Shown: positions 1-7,699 of the stretch, in pieces
Numbering within the stretch: position 1 is the stretch's first letter
Layout: each line of letters begins with the position of its first letter
Source of the DNA: Chitinispirillales bacterium
GTDB taxonomy: Bacteria > Fibrobacterota > Chitinivibrionia > Chitinivibrionales > Chitinispirillaceae
Assembly: GCA_031286265.1 (NCBI GenBank)
Contig: JAITUP010000122.1
Location: 1-38,971, forward strand
Length of the DNA stretch: 38,971 bases
Direction: 5' to 3'
Notes under the pieces: generated by a model
What the model was told of the DNA's origin: nothing
Databases searched by the model: none
What the model saw: only the letters and a program-made list of their open reading frames with translations
Position numbers and translations under genes: made by a program

Positions 1-758
1 CCGGTGTTAGCGATACGGTGAGAACGCGGGTATCGTGGAATACTTTTGCTGCCGGTGCAAGCGGTATGACGAATAAGTACGTGGACGCAGCGGCGCATAA
101 CGACGCGCTCGCTACAGCCCTTGCCGGGATGCCAAATGACGATAGCGGTAAGTTCACTTTAGAGACAATTGAACTTATTGAAGCGCTTGTCGATCAAACA
201 GGCTTGCGCCCGGTAAAGTTCGGTGGTAGAGAATACCGCGCGTTGGTTCTTCTCGATCCGCGTAACGCTTTTTCTCTGCGTCGCGATGAACGGTTAGAGA
301 AAAAATGGATATTCGCCTTGCCGCGCGATTTCAAGAATCCTGCGCTTTATAACAGGGATATTCTTGTGCTCAACGAGATCCTTTATCTGCCCGTACAGAT
401 AATGAAGTGGTTCCGTCCCACGATAGACAGTGACGCCGCAAACGGTAACCAAATTCGTTTCGGTTGCGGGATGAATTTAGACCCGCGCGCCAAAGATTTC
501 ACGAACAATAGCAATATCACCTCGTCTATCGTTTTAGGCGCGGGGGCATTGCGTAGAGGGCGGCGTTACGGCGAAGTTAAGTTTACGTCCGAAACCGGCC
601 GCCACGGGGATGGCTTGGAACTCGCTGTCCGTTATGATGACGGATGGATGCGTAACGAATGGTATTCTAAGGACGATCGCGGCGAGGAAGAGATGTTTTG
701 TGATTCGTCGTTCACGGTGTTTAATTATGATACCGGCCCAAGCGGCGTAAGCATTTAA
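1..758 (+). CDS. Phage major capsid protein, N4-gp56 family (5' partial)
   Basis: The reading frame (codons from base 3) is open to the window edge, so the N-terminal part is missing; a GTG at 18 is not a convincing start. The visible ~250 residues resemble the C-terminal half of the N4-gp56/DUF4043 major capsid family. That family is usually about 350-400 aa and forms the icosahedral shell of many podoviruses and some siphoviruses. Recognisable are the 'GGREYRALVLLDPRNAFSL' stretch and the late stretch with 'GAGAL' and 'RYGEVKF' ahead of a Trp/Tyr-rich end. A strong hairpin follows the stop and small structural genes lie downstream, as expected for a capsid gene in a late operon. Family assignment is by eye and moderately confident. 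Confidence 0.72.
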   Translation, partial: GVSDTVRTRVSWNTFAAGASGMTNKYVDAAAHNDALATALAGMPNDDSGKFTLETIELIEALVDQTGLRPVKFGGREYRALVLLDPRNAFSLRRDERLEKKWIFALPRDFKNPALYNRDILVLNEILYLPVQIMKWFRPTIDSDAANGNQIRFGCGMNLDPRAKDFTNNSNITSSIVLGAGALRRGRRYGEVKFTSETGRHGDGLELAVRYDDGWMRNEWYSKDDRGEEEMFCDSSFTVFNYDTGPSGVSI

Positions 759-801
759 TTAGTTATAGTACCGATTTAGTTGCTGTATCTATGTTGCAGT
801 T

Positions 802-828
802 GGCAGGGCGCGAAAACCGTGCCCTGCC
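802..828 (+). other. GC-rich hairpin after capsid gene
   Basis: An 8-bp perfect stem (GGCAGGGC at 802-809 pairing with GCCCTGCC at 821-828) closes an 11-nt loop in the gap between the capsid gene and the next gene. No U-run follows, so it is not a standard intrinsic terminator. It may protect the 3' end of the capsid mRNA or reduce read-through; that role is inferred. Confidence 0.5.
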
Positions 829-856
829 TAAAACAAATTAACAAAGGGGTATTATT

Positions 857-1222
857 ATGGGGTTGCTTAAAGTTGCAGATCAAAAGAAGATTAAAGCGCA
901 GTTCATTAGGCCGTCGAGAGCCACGGCAGTAGCAAATGCGAACAATGGCCTCTCAAGTGTTGTCGGCACGATAGACGTTGCGCTCGGCAGCATCTTGAAC
1001 CATCGGACTAACGTTCATGTCTTGACGATACCGCCGAATACGGAAGGGCTTGATTTGAAGCCTAAGGTCGGAGACATCGCGCTTGTTTATTTTGTGGACG
1101 ATGAGCGTACCGATAACCCGTACGGCTTCGCGATTTATGTTTATAGTCGCCCACAGGACCCGGCTGGAGCGATGCAGGCAGCCAGTACTTTAGCTTGGCG
1201 TCCAATCAGGCCGGTAGTATAA
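857..1222 (+). CDS. Hypothetical phage structural protein (121 aa)
   Basis: A small complete gene with a purine-rich ribosome site (AAAGGGG) upstream of the ATG. The product has no signal peptide or membrane segment. It alternates short hydrophobic and polar stretches, for example 'GTIDVALGSIL' and 'VGDIALVYFVDD', which suggests a beta-rich fold. I do not recognise the family. Its place directly after the major capsid gene fits a capsid decoration or cement protein, but that rests on position only. Confidence 0.6.
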   Translation: MGLLKVADQKKIKAQFIRPSRATAVANANNGLSSVVGTIDVALGSILNHRTNVHVLTIPPNTEGLDLKPKVGDIALVYFVDDERTDNPYGFAIYVYSRPQDPAGAMQAASTLAWRPIRPVV

Positions 1223-1230
1223 CAAACAGC

Positions 1231-1287
1231 GGGACGGAATAATTATCAACGGGCGGACGTGCGCTAAGCAGCCCCGCCTTCCGTCTC
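1231..1287 (+). other. Nested inverted repeat between structural genes
   Basis: GGGACGGAA (1231-1239) pairs with TTCCGTCTC (1279-1287) with one wobble. GGCGG (1252-1256) pairs with CCGCC (1274-1278), directly abutting the outer arm on its 3' side. The result is a bulged hairpin filling most of the 92-base gap before the gene at 1315. It could act as an mRNA processing or attenuation element; no U-run follows. Confidence 0.4.
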
Positions 1288-1314
1288 TACCATCATTAAC
1301 ACGAAAGGATAGTT

Positions 1315-1845
1315 ATGAATAAAGTTACAGGTACCACAGTGGCCGCCGTTCGCAACGGGGTCAACGCGGAGCTCGAAGCCAAGGCTAAGAGATTCGACGA
1401 GGTTGAAAAGGAAAATGCAGTGTTTAAGGCGGCCATAGATCAACTTACCGCCGATAACGCCACGCTTTCCGCCGCGGTGAAAAAACTCGCGGAAGAACGA
1501 CCGGCCGCTAACGCTTCGCCGGCAGCGGAATTGATTGAAGTTGTCGCCGTGCCTTTTGAAGGCGTGACCGCACCGGCGCATCTTGTTTTTGGCGGTGTGA
1601 AATACGAAGCGGAAATAAAATCCGGCTTCAATCATTACAAGGTGCCGCAGAAATACGCGGAGGTATTGCTCACCGACACAAGTCGCGGGTGGCCCTTTCG
1701 CTTGGTGGGACGCGATGAGCCTATCACTGTCAAACGCCGCGTAGGGCAATTTACCAAAGACGTGAAGATAGTTCCGCACGTCCTCGACAAAACTACGTCC
1801 GGGAAGTTTTTTTGGAAACCGGTTAAAGTTGAGGATAGTAAGTAG
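1315..1845 (+). CDS. Hypothetical phage protein with N-terminal coiled coil (176 aa)
   Basis: Starts at an ATG preceded by AAAGGA. Residues about 18-62 are rich in Ala, Glu and Lys with heptad-like spacing ('ELEAKAKRFDEVEKENAVFKA' region) and should form a coiled coil. A short Ala/Pro-rich linker follows, then a mixed beta-rich domain to the end (about residues 75-176). No family is recognised. The next gene starts on the base after its stop codon, so the two are probably translationally coupled. A minor structural or head-tail role is inferred only from its place between capsid and tail genes. Confidence 0.6.
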   Translation: MNKVTGTTVAAVRNGVNAELEAKAKRFDEVEKENAVFKAAIDQLTADNATLSAAVKKLAEERPAANASPAAELIEVVAVPFEGVTAPAHLVFGGVKYEAEIKSGFNHYKVPQKYAEVLLTDTSRGWPFRLVGRDEPITVKRRVGQFTKDVKIVPHVLDKTTSGKFFWKPVKVEDSK

Positions 1846-2397
1846 ATGGCAACGCTGCAAAGTTATAAGGAGCGGATGCCGGTCATCTATCAAACCCGAT
1901 ACGAAGACACGTATTGGATATGCTGGGCTAATGCGTTGCTCGAACGGCTAAGCGGGGTGGGACTTATCCCCCCGCAACGCCGATCGGAAACAGCGGAGGT
2001 CTACGACGGCGTTTGGTTAGACCGGCCGGACGGCTGCCGGAACGTGCGGGAAATAAGGAGGCCAGGTAATACGGCACCGCAATTTCGTTTCGTTGAAGAA
2101 GACGGCCGTATTCGTTTGTTAGGCGTTACCACACCCGATGGAGAGGAATTAACGGTGATTTACATGGCCGCGTTCAATCCCATCGAAACTATGGAAGATG
2201 AATTACACTTAGGCATGACGTATGAAAATTTGGCCGATACGTGGTTCAGATGGAAAGTAGAAGAACAGGTTTCTTCTATTTCATCGGAGTGCCAGTATTG
2301 GGGTAATCGGTTTGCCGAGGAGATCCGCCGCATACGGGCGGAAGCGTCGAGCCGTACAAACGTTTCGCGGGGCCGTACGCTCGCGGGTTTCAAATAA
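1846..2397 (+). CDS. Hypothetical phage protein, possible head-tail adaptor (183 aa)
   Basis: The ATG begins immediately after the stop of the preceding gene. The protein is soluble and Trp/Tyr-rich at its N-terminus ('YEDTYWICWANALLERL'). It has a beta-rich middle (about residues 45-110) and a helical C-terminal third containing 'WFRWKVEEQ' and a basic tail. Podoviral gene order is normally capsid, then a small adaptor or tail-tubular A protein, then the nozzle, then the fibre. This gene occupies the adaptor slot and its helical, Trp-containing C-terminus would suit that role. No family motif proves it, so the function is inference from synteny. Confidence 0.55.
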   Translation: MATLQSYKERMPVIYQTRYEDTYWICWANALLERLSGVGLIPPQRRSETAEVYDGVWLDRPDGCRNVREIRRPGNTAPQFRFVEEDGRIRLLGVTTPDGEELTVIYMAAFNPIETMEDELHLGMTYENLADTWFRWKVEEQVSSISSECQYWGNRFAEEIRRIRAEASSRTNVSRGRTLAGFK

Positions 2398-2408
2398 GGA
2401 GCGGATAA

Positions 2409-3914
2409 ATGCCAAGGTTTCTGACAGTGCGAGATACGGGCTATGTTAGCGGCATGAATACCGTTGACAATCCGAAGACGCTGAAAGACGGGGAATGCGT
2501 CGAATTGGTAAACGCATATCCCGGTTATCCGGTTGTGCCGCGTCGAGGGTGTAAGGTTTCGCAACTACCCGATAGTTGGTATCCCAATATGGGCATCGTC
2601 CCCGGTACTCTATTTAGCTTTGATTTTGACGGAGAAGAGTATTTTTTGGTTTGGATGGCTGATTACTCTATTCCTAATCAGTTACTTGTAAATTTATTTT
2701 GTGTTCGCAGTGACGGTTCGTTGGCTGGTGTCGGCGGTCTCCATGAAAGTACAGCTATCAAACAGGATGGCGGTAGAGTTGTGAGTTATGCCCGTGTAGG
2801 CGATTCTGTTTTTGTGTCTGCCGGTGATAGGTTATGGCAAGTTGAGCCGTCTCGCCATATAGATACGCATGGCCTAAACGTGCGCATTTTACAAATCCCA
2901 ACTATCGGTAGCGATTTACCCGAAGTGGGAGTTGAAACGTCGAGAGTTCACGGAAATAGCCCTGATCAGTGGGCCTATGGCTACAGTTTTACATTCGTGC
3001 GTAACAAGCAGGGATCGCTCTACAATAGCGTATCGGAAGTGTTTACCCCAGTAGAAATTGAGGTAGAGGTACCGGGTACAAGCGGCGCTTCCGTATGGTC
3101 TTTGGTGGATGGCGGTGTTAATGGCCGTCCACGACTTACGTTTAACTTTCCTTCTTTGGTTGGCGGTGTGTTTGTAAATCCTTTTTCGTTTACGCACATC
3201 AGGGTATATCGAACGCTCAATCAAGCGGAAGCAATCAACGGGATGGATTTAAATGCTTCTCGATGGCTTCCGGGAGTGAGCGCCATGACTACGATTACCC
3301 TTCCGGTCCTATCGTGGCTACGTTCGATGACTTTTAGGCGCGATGCTAACGGAGTTGCCCATTTTCGTCAACGGGATAAAGAAGAATATACTCAATGGAT
3401 TACGCAAGCGCACGGCGGCAACCGTCCTGATTATTTGGCATTTTTTAATGGGCATTTTGGCAATGGGTATCTTTTTAGTGATAATAATGAATGGTCCGAA
3501 TTACGCAACCCTGACATGGATTTAGGTGATTCTCGATGGCTTCCGGGAGTGAGCCCTGAAACCGTCTTTACTATCAGCGGCTCCCCTGTGCCTGTGCCGG
3601 GGCTTAATTCGTTAGTTGGTCGATCGGATAGTAGCGGTATCCTGTGGTTCAAGGCTGGGGATTTCAATAGATATATGCCCTGGCTTGAAAACGCTGGGAA
3701 TTGGGCTTGGCTTGCGAGTGGCCCTAATGCCCATCTTAATAATTATGCGTTCAGCATTGATAACGAATGGTCCGAACTGCGCAACCCTGACGAAGAAGCA
3801 AACAGAAGTCTTATTAGAGACGTGCTTAACGGCTCGACACGATTTTTCCTTATAGACATTCCTTTCAGTGTCCACACATCACCAACGATATTAATGATGG
3901 GATACTTGCTATGA
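2409..3914 (+). CDS. Tail hub/nozzle-like structural protein with tandem repeats (501 aa)
   Basis: Starts at an ATG with a good AAGGAG site. Residues 1-270 are beta-rich with regularly spaced Gly/Asp turns and 'VPRRGCKVSQLP' near the N-terminus. This recalls the propeller-like tail nozzle or stabilisation proteins of podoviruses (T7 gp12, P22 gp10 type), though similarity is only general. The C-terminal third holds two tandem repeats of about 91 codons. Each starts 'SRWLPGVS' and ends 'NEWSELRNPD', with strongly diverged middles. The stop overlaps the start of the tail fibre gene by four bases (ATGA). The likely role is the distal tail tube and attachment of the fibre. Confidence 0.6.
   Translation: MPRFLTVRDTGYVSGMNTVDNPKTLKDGECVELVNAYPGYPVVPRRGCKVSQLPDSWYPNMGIVPGTLFSFDFDGEEYFLVWMADYSIPNQLLVNLFCVRSDGSLAGVGGLHESTAIKQDGGRVVSYARVGDSVFVSAGDRLWQVEPSRHIDTHGLNVRILQIPTIGSDLPEVGVETSRVHGNSPDQWAYGYSFTFVRNKQGSLYNSVSEVFTPVEIEVEVPGTSGASVWSLVDGGVNGRPRLTFNFPSLVGGVFVNPFSFTHIRVYRTLNQAEAINGMDLNASRWLPGVSAMTTITLPVLSWLRSMTFRRDANGVAHFRQRDKEEYTQWITQAHGGNRPDYLAFFNGHFGNGYLFSDNNEWSELRNPDMDLGDSRWLPGVSPETVFTISGSPVPVPGLNSLVGRSDSSGILWFKAGDFNRYMPWLENAGNWAWLASGPNAHLNNYAFSIDNEWSELRNPDEEANRSLIRDVLNGSTRFFLIDIPFSVHTSPTILMMGYLL
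3257..3791 (+). repeat. Two tandem in-frame repeats with conserved ends and diverged cores
   Basis: A 25-base block encoding 'SRWLPGVS' is identical at 3257-3281 and 3530-3554. A second block encoding 'EWSELRNPD' at 3489-3515 recurs at 3765-3791 with 25 of 27 bases the same. Copies are about 273 bases apart. The DNA between the blocks has little obvious identity, although the encoded proteins still align loosely ('GVAHF' with 'GILWF'). Confidence 0.8.
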
Positions 3915-4552
3915 TCAGAGGTGGGACGGGGCGGAATACCGAGCCACAGTTAATGACACACCTGTCTTGTTCAAATACACGTAGGGGCATACTTCAATCA
4001 TTTAGCAATACCGATAGTGGCAATTTGCCGGGGGTTACGGGTACGTTAGGAGTACAGCATGGCGGCACTGGTCGAGGGATAACTACACAAACAGGTGCTC
4101 TGTACAGAACAAGTTCTTTACAGTCCGCTGGGTTTGATATCGGCACACTCCCGATAGCGCAGGGAGGTACCGGACAAACCACTGCCGCCCTCGCGCGTAA
4201 TGCTCTTGGCCTCGGCAACACCACCGGAGCTTTACCGATAGCCAACGGTGGCACCAATGCAATAACCGCCGCTAATGCCCGTACGCAACTTGGGATAACG
4301 CCCACTAACATCGGGGCGTTGGCTACATCGGGCGGTACATTGAGCGGTAGCCTACATATTGATATAGGCGATCATAGATTAACGATAGACGCAAGATCAA
4401 TAACATTTTCTCCACGTGTGTTAAATAGCAGTAGCTTGAGTTTTAGGCTCTATTACTTTGGAGATGCTGTTGCAATACAACGACGCATAGGATTATCTAC
4501 GGCCACGTGGCAATTTGCCAATACTACAAGTGGAGGTAATGTATGGAATTAA
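3911..4552 (+). CDS. Phage tail fibre protein with GGTG repeats (213 aa)
   Basis: The product carries repeated units of the type 'GTLPIAQGGTGQTT' and 'GALPIANGGTNAIT', each followed by an Ala-rich helix ending 'ALGLG' or 'QLGI'. These are the collagen-like/GGTG repeats common in shaft regions of phage tail fibres. Residues about 140-213 lack the repeat and probably form the receptor-facing tip. At 213 aa it is short for a complete fibre and has no obvious tail-binding N-terminal domain. It may be attached through the preceding nozzle-like protein. Its start overlaps that gene by ATGA. Its last codons contain the ribosome site of the radical SAM gene. Confidence 0.75.
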   Translation: MIRGGTGRNTEPQLMTHLSCSNTRRGILQSFSNTDSGNLPGVTGTLGVQHGGTGRGITTQTGALYRTSSLQSAGFDIGTLPIAQGGTGQTTAALARNALGLGNTTGALPIANGGTNAITAANARTQLGITPTNIGALATSGGTLSGSLHIDIGDHRLTIDARSITFSPRVLNSSSLSFRLYYFGDAVAIQRRIGLSTATWQFANTTSGGNVWN

Positions 4553-5697
4553 TATCCAAATATTACATCGAATATCCGATACCCATACGCTGCGATCTTC
4601 GCTGCGGCTACTGCTTCCACGGTGAGGCGTGGGAGCTTGATGCCGCAGGAAAATTTGAAGATAAGTATACGCATACATGCCCGTTCACCCCGCGGCAATT
4701 TATGAAGTGGCGGGATAAGCATTTGGCGGACGGTACTGATTTTATCTACGAATTGCACGGTGGCGAGCCTTCGTGCAGTCATGGCGTTGTACTTGAAATA
4801 CTTGATACTATCGATAAGGGGAAATTTCAACTGCAGACGCATGGGTTAGGCGATGCTGAATTTTACGAGGCACTGATTAAACGCAAAGATAAGATCGACC
4901 GCATAGGCTTTACGTATCATCGCAAAGCGTTAAAAGGTAACGGGGCCGTAGACGCTAAATTCGCCAACAACGTTTTGAGCGTCGACAGAGCTGGAATACC
5001 CGTTTATGTGAAAGAACTGTTACATCCCGACTTAAAAGATGTTATTCTGAAAAATAAAACGTTTTGGAAGAGCATGGGCGTTGAGTTTAGGATACAGGAT
5101 TTTAAGGGGCGTCGTGGATGTGAACCGATACCGAACACGCCCGAGGATTACGCGCTTATCCATCATGAGTATAAACATTATGGTTCTCAATGCGCTTGCC
5201 GTGAAGGACGCAAGCAAGTATTAATACGCGGGTATGATATATTCGCCGGCGATGTGCTCGCTTGTTGGAATGACCCGGTTGTGGTAGGAAGCGTAATAGA
5301 CGATTGGTATAATGGCGCTTATGTCATCAATAGGGCAATTGATGGCGCCATCGAAGTAACGGGTGTCGGTAAGGCATATCGCGGCAGTTATCCCGGTGAC
5401 GTTTGGACGCCGGAAAATGAAAAGTCGTTTGGAAACTTTAACAAAACGCAATTAAAAGAAAGGAAGGTAGTGATGGAAGAGAGCGTAATGAATTTTGCTA
5501 AGGGCCAGCTGGAGCAACTCCCGAATACGTTACGGCAAATTAACGAAACGCGGGGGTATCATTTGGCGGAAGCCGAGCGTTTACGCAAGGACGCGGAACA
5601 AGTGGTCGGCGCAATCGCCGCATATGAAGCGGTTGTTGATGTGGGCGAAGCCGCTGCGGGAAAAATAAAAGATGAACTCTTAAAAGCAGGGGGATGA
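4543..5697 (+). CDS. Radical SAM protein with twitch-like C-terminal cysteines (384 aa)
   Basis: The N-terminus carries CX3CX2C (Cys17, Cys21, Cys24 in 'CDLRCGYC'), which binds the 4Fe-4S cluster of radical SAM enzymes. 'GGEP' at residues 73-76 is the usual SAM-contacting motif. Cys217, Cys219 and Cys241 sit in a 'CACREG...GDVLAC' pattern like the twitch/SPASM region that holds an auxiliary Fe-S cluster in peptide-modifying enzymes. Residues about 320-384 are charged and helical, probably coiled coil. The ATG lies in the last 10 bases of the fibre gene, with GGAGG just upstream inside fibre coding sequence, so translation is coupled. Family is clear; substrate is unknown. Modification of a tail or small phage protein is inferred from coupling. 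Confidence 0.85.
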   Translation: MELISKYYIEYPIPIRCDLRCGYCFHGEAWELDAAGKFEDKYTHTCPFTPRQFMKWRDKHLADGTDFIYELHGGEPSCSHGVVLEILDTIDKGKFQLQTHGLGDAEFYEALIKRKDKIDRIGFTYHRKALKGNGAVDAKFANNVLSVDRAGIPVYVKELLHPDLKDVILKNKTFWKSMGVEFRIQDFKGRRGCEPIPNTPEDYALIHHEYKHYGSQCACREGRKQVLIRGYDIFAGDVLACWNDPVVVGSVIDDWYNGAYVINRAIDGAIEVTGVGKAYRGSYPGDVWTPENEKSFGNFNKTQLKERKVVMEESVMNFAKGQLEQLPNTLRQINETRGYHLAEAERLRKDAEQVVGAIAAYEAVVDVGEAAAGKIKDELLKAGG

Positions 5698-5698
5698 T

Positions 5699-5884
5699 AT
5701 GGGGGTTTTAATAGATAATTGTGTTAAAATGGATAGTGGGTTGTTCCTTTGTTGGGATAAAGTTGATAATTGTTGTTATGTGATAAATTTGGAAAAACAG
5801 GAGGCTACCTCTGACAATACCGAAGTAGGAGACTGGGTAGAGTTAGCGAAACTTTTGGCAAATAAAAACAGAAAGGAAGGTTGA
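5699..5884 (+). CDS. Small Cys-containing hypothetical protein (61 aa)
   Basis: The ATG starts one base after the radical SAM stop codon and the ORF fills the gap to the endolysin gene. A coding role is supported by this tight packing and by AGGGGG upstream. The product has four cysteines (residues 8, 18, 25 and 26, the last two as 'NCCY'), an aromatic-rich first half and an acidic, helical end ('DWVELAKLL'). No family is recognised. Being paired with a radical SAM enzyme, it could be a substrate or a small recognition partner. It lacks a clear leader/core layout, so this remains speculative. Confidence 0.55.
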   Translation: MGVLIDNCVKMDSGLFLCWDKVDNCCYVINLEKQEATSDNTEVGDWVELAKLLANKNRKEG

Positions 5885-5885
5885 T

Positions 5886-6299
5886 ATGTCGAATCAAGAA
5901 CTACTAATTAGGCAAAGATTTACACGGCAAGAATTACAGTGCCGTTGCGGGTGCGGCGCAATGCCGCCGCAAGCATCTATTGAAAGGTTAACGGCACTGC
6001 GCTATGTGTTGGATATGCCGCTAACCATCAATTCGGCGGCGCGGTGTGTGCGTCACAACACTAATATCAAAGGGGCCACTAACAGCCCTCATATTGTTCC
6101 GTCTACCGCGCGGCCGGGAGAACAAAAAACGTGGGGCGGTTGTGGATTCGACATTAGGATTACTTCCTTAGCTCATGCAACGCGCATTGCCATTGCGGCC
6201 GAAAAGGTAGGATTTAGAGGGATCGGTATATCGACGAAAAACAATTTTATCCACATCGACGATATGGCGCGGCCGCAAATCACTCATTGGGATTATTAA
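5886..6299 (+). CDS. Phage endolysin, peptidase M15 (D,D-/L,D-carboxypeptidase-like, 137 aa)
   Basis: Residues 9-30 contain 'FTRQELQCRCGCG', the typical opening of M15A_3 peptidases. The zinc ligands of the family are visible as His69 in 'NSPH', Asp89 in 'GFDI' and His123 in 'FIHID'. 'INSAARC' precedes the first ligand as expected. The length of 137 aa is normal for these single-domain enzymes, which cleave peptide crosslinks of peptidoglycan. There is no signal peptide, so release would need a holin or similar. It has an AAGGAAGG ribosome site and is followed by a spanin-like gene, forming a small lysis cassette inside the structural operon. Host lysis or local wall digestion during entry are both possible. 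Confidence 0.85.
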   Translation: MSNQELLIRQRFTRQELQCRCGCGAMPPQASIERLTALRYVLDMPLTINSAARCVRHNTNIKGATNSPHIVPSTARPGEQKTWGGCGFDIRITSLAHATRIAIAAEKVGFRGIGISTKNNFIHIDDMARPQITHWDY

Positions 6300-6314
6300 G
6301 AAAGGGGGCATGAT

Positions 6315-6752
6315 ATGATCGAGACAACAATGAACAATGTATCCGGAATGGCGCGGGATGTGTCCGACCTGTATCAATTGGTCGCGCTAACCGTCGTCTG
6401 CGTCTGCGGGATTGTTGCGCTGTGGCTGTATACCAAAAAAGGGCTTGCTCGAAATTGTGATGCTGAATTAGCGCGAACCGCACAGCGCAAAGCTGAGCGC
6501 GATAGGGAATTGACGGAACTGCGTAGCGAAATAAGGAAAGGCCGCGATGTGGCTGATGACGTAGGCAAATCCCTCGACAGGCATTTAGAATGTCACAAGG
6601 AATCCGACGACCGTATGCAGCGCACATTTGATCGTCTCGACAGAACGATTAATACGTTGCAAACCAGCGTACACGAAATAGACAAGGGTGTGACCGAAAT
6701 ACGCACCATCGTCAAAGAAAAGTTTAAGATGAGAGGAGAAAGTAGGCCATGA
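6315..6752 (+). CDS. Spanin- or holin-like membrane coiled-coil protein (145 aa)
   Basis: One hydrophobic segment at about residues 20-40 ('LVALTVVCVCGIVALWLY') is followed by a long charged helix (about 50-145) with heptad-like pattern. This is the layout of inner-membrane spanins (Rz type), which anchor in the cytoplasmic membrane and extend through the periplasm to fuse it with the outer membrane. DUF2730-type Mu proteins look similar, so the exact family is uncertain. A strong AAAGGGGG site precedes the ATG; ATG codons at 6330 and 6348 are alternatives. It follows the endolysin by 15 bases and overlaps the next gene by ATGA. No separate lipoprotein partner is evident. Confidence 0.55.
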   Translation: MIETTMNNVSGMARDVSDLYQLVALTVVCVCGIVALWLYTKKGLARNCDAELARTAQRKAERDRELTELRSEIRKGRDVADDVGKSLDRHLECHKESDDRMQRTFDRLDRTINTLQTSVHEIDKGVTEIRTIVKEKFKMRGESRP

Positions 6753-7678
6753 ACAGTCAATTGTTTCAGCAGCAGAACAGGGCGGCTATGGCAAGTATAA
6801 ACGGAAATTCGAGAGACCGGCAACAGGCTCCCCCGTCTGTAGGATCGGGTACGCCGCTTGCTAAACAGCAACAACGGCAGGGGCAACAACAAATGAATCA
6901 AGTTGCCCAAAATAACATGACCACCGCGGGAAACCGTTTCGGCGACATGATGACCGGCCAACCTTTTGCCGCTCAAGCCGCACAGCAACGCGAAGCGCAG
7001 GCACGGGCCGAAGCAAACCAGCGGGCGGCTACGGCGCATCAAATACAGCAGGCAGGCTTTGCCGGAACTCCGCTTGCTGTAATGGCGGGAAACGCGGCGG
7101 AATCGCAACTGCGGCGTGACAGGTTCGACAATATCATGGGGCTTGAAACCGAGCGGCAAAACATGATGACGCAAGGGGCGCAGTTAGCCACCAGCCACGC
7201 GGGGGAAGTTAACAGGTTTGAAGCGGATAGGTTGGCCGTGGACACGGCCGCGTATAATGCTGCCGGTCTAAAATTCAATGACTTCTTGGCAACACATCCC
7301 ACACTGGTTAATGATTTGCTGGCAGCAGGTAGAGATCCGAGACTTGACGTAGCGGGAATGATACAGAAGAATCCAGGGCTACACCAAGCACTTTCTGAAC
7401 TCCATTCACGCGAGGGAGGAAGCGGAAATTTCGATACCCAGTGGGCGTTGAATAAACTGCAGAACTGGCAAACCAGCACAAACGAAGATGATGTACAGAT
7501 TCGGGGGCTTGTAGGTCTTGGGTTAGATCGTCAGGATGCAGAGCTGATTGTGAATAAAACTCAATTAGCAGGGTTAGGATATGCGTTTGACCCGAATACG
7601 AATCAATTCGTACACAAAGATAGCGGTCATCAGATCGCTCGCGGGTATGGTGAACATAGAAGAACGGCTTTTCATTAA
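6749..7678 (+). CDS. Probable internal virion/ejection protein, Gln-rich (309 aa)
   Basis: The first ~130 residues are very rich in Gln, Ala and Asn ('LAKQQQRQGQQQMNQ'), followed by an Ala-rich helical middle and a more globular C-terminus (about residues 180-309). There is no signal peptide or strong membrane helix. This composition is typical of podoviral ejected core proteins that are packaged in the capsid and enter the cell with DNA. It overlaps the upstream gene by ATGA and is followed by two similar proteins and the giant protein, the usual order of such a cassette. No specific family was recognised, so the role is inferred from composition and context. Confidence 0.55.
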   Translation: MNSQLFQQQNRAAMASINGNSRDRQQAPPSVGSGTPLAKQQQRQGQQQMNQVAQNNMTTAGNRFGDMMTGQPFAAQAAQQREAQARAEANQRAATAHQIQQAGFAGTPLAVMAGNAAESQLRRDRFDNIMGLETERQNMMTQGAQLATSHAGEVNRFEADRLAVDTAAYNAAGLKFNDFLATHPTLVNDLLAAGRDPRLDVAGMIQKNPGLHQALSELHSREGGSGNFDTQWALNKLQNWQTSTNEDDVQIRGLVGLGLDRQDAELIVNKTQLAGLGYAFDPNTNQFVHKDSGHQIARGYGEHRRTAFH

Positions 7679-7699
7679 ACAATAAAGAAGGGAAATGCT

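Noticed and set aside
1264-1893. 209-aa frame on the - strand across the small phage genes
   Set aside because: It covers two tightly packed + strand genes with good ribosome sites; its composition is that of a shadow frame.
3257-3791. Diversity-generating retroelement variable region
   Set aside because: No reverse transcriptase, accessory gene or template repeat is present in the window, and differences between copies are not confined to adenines.
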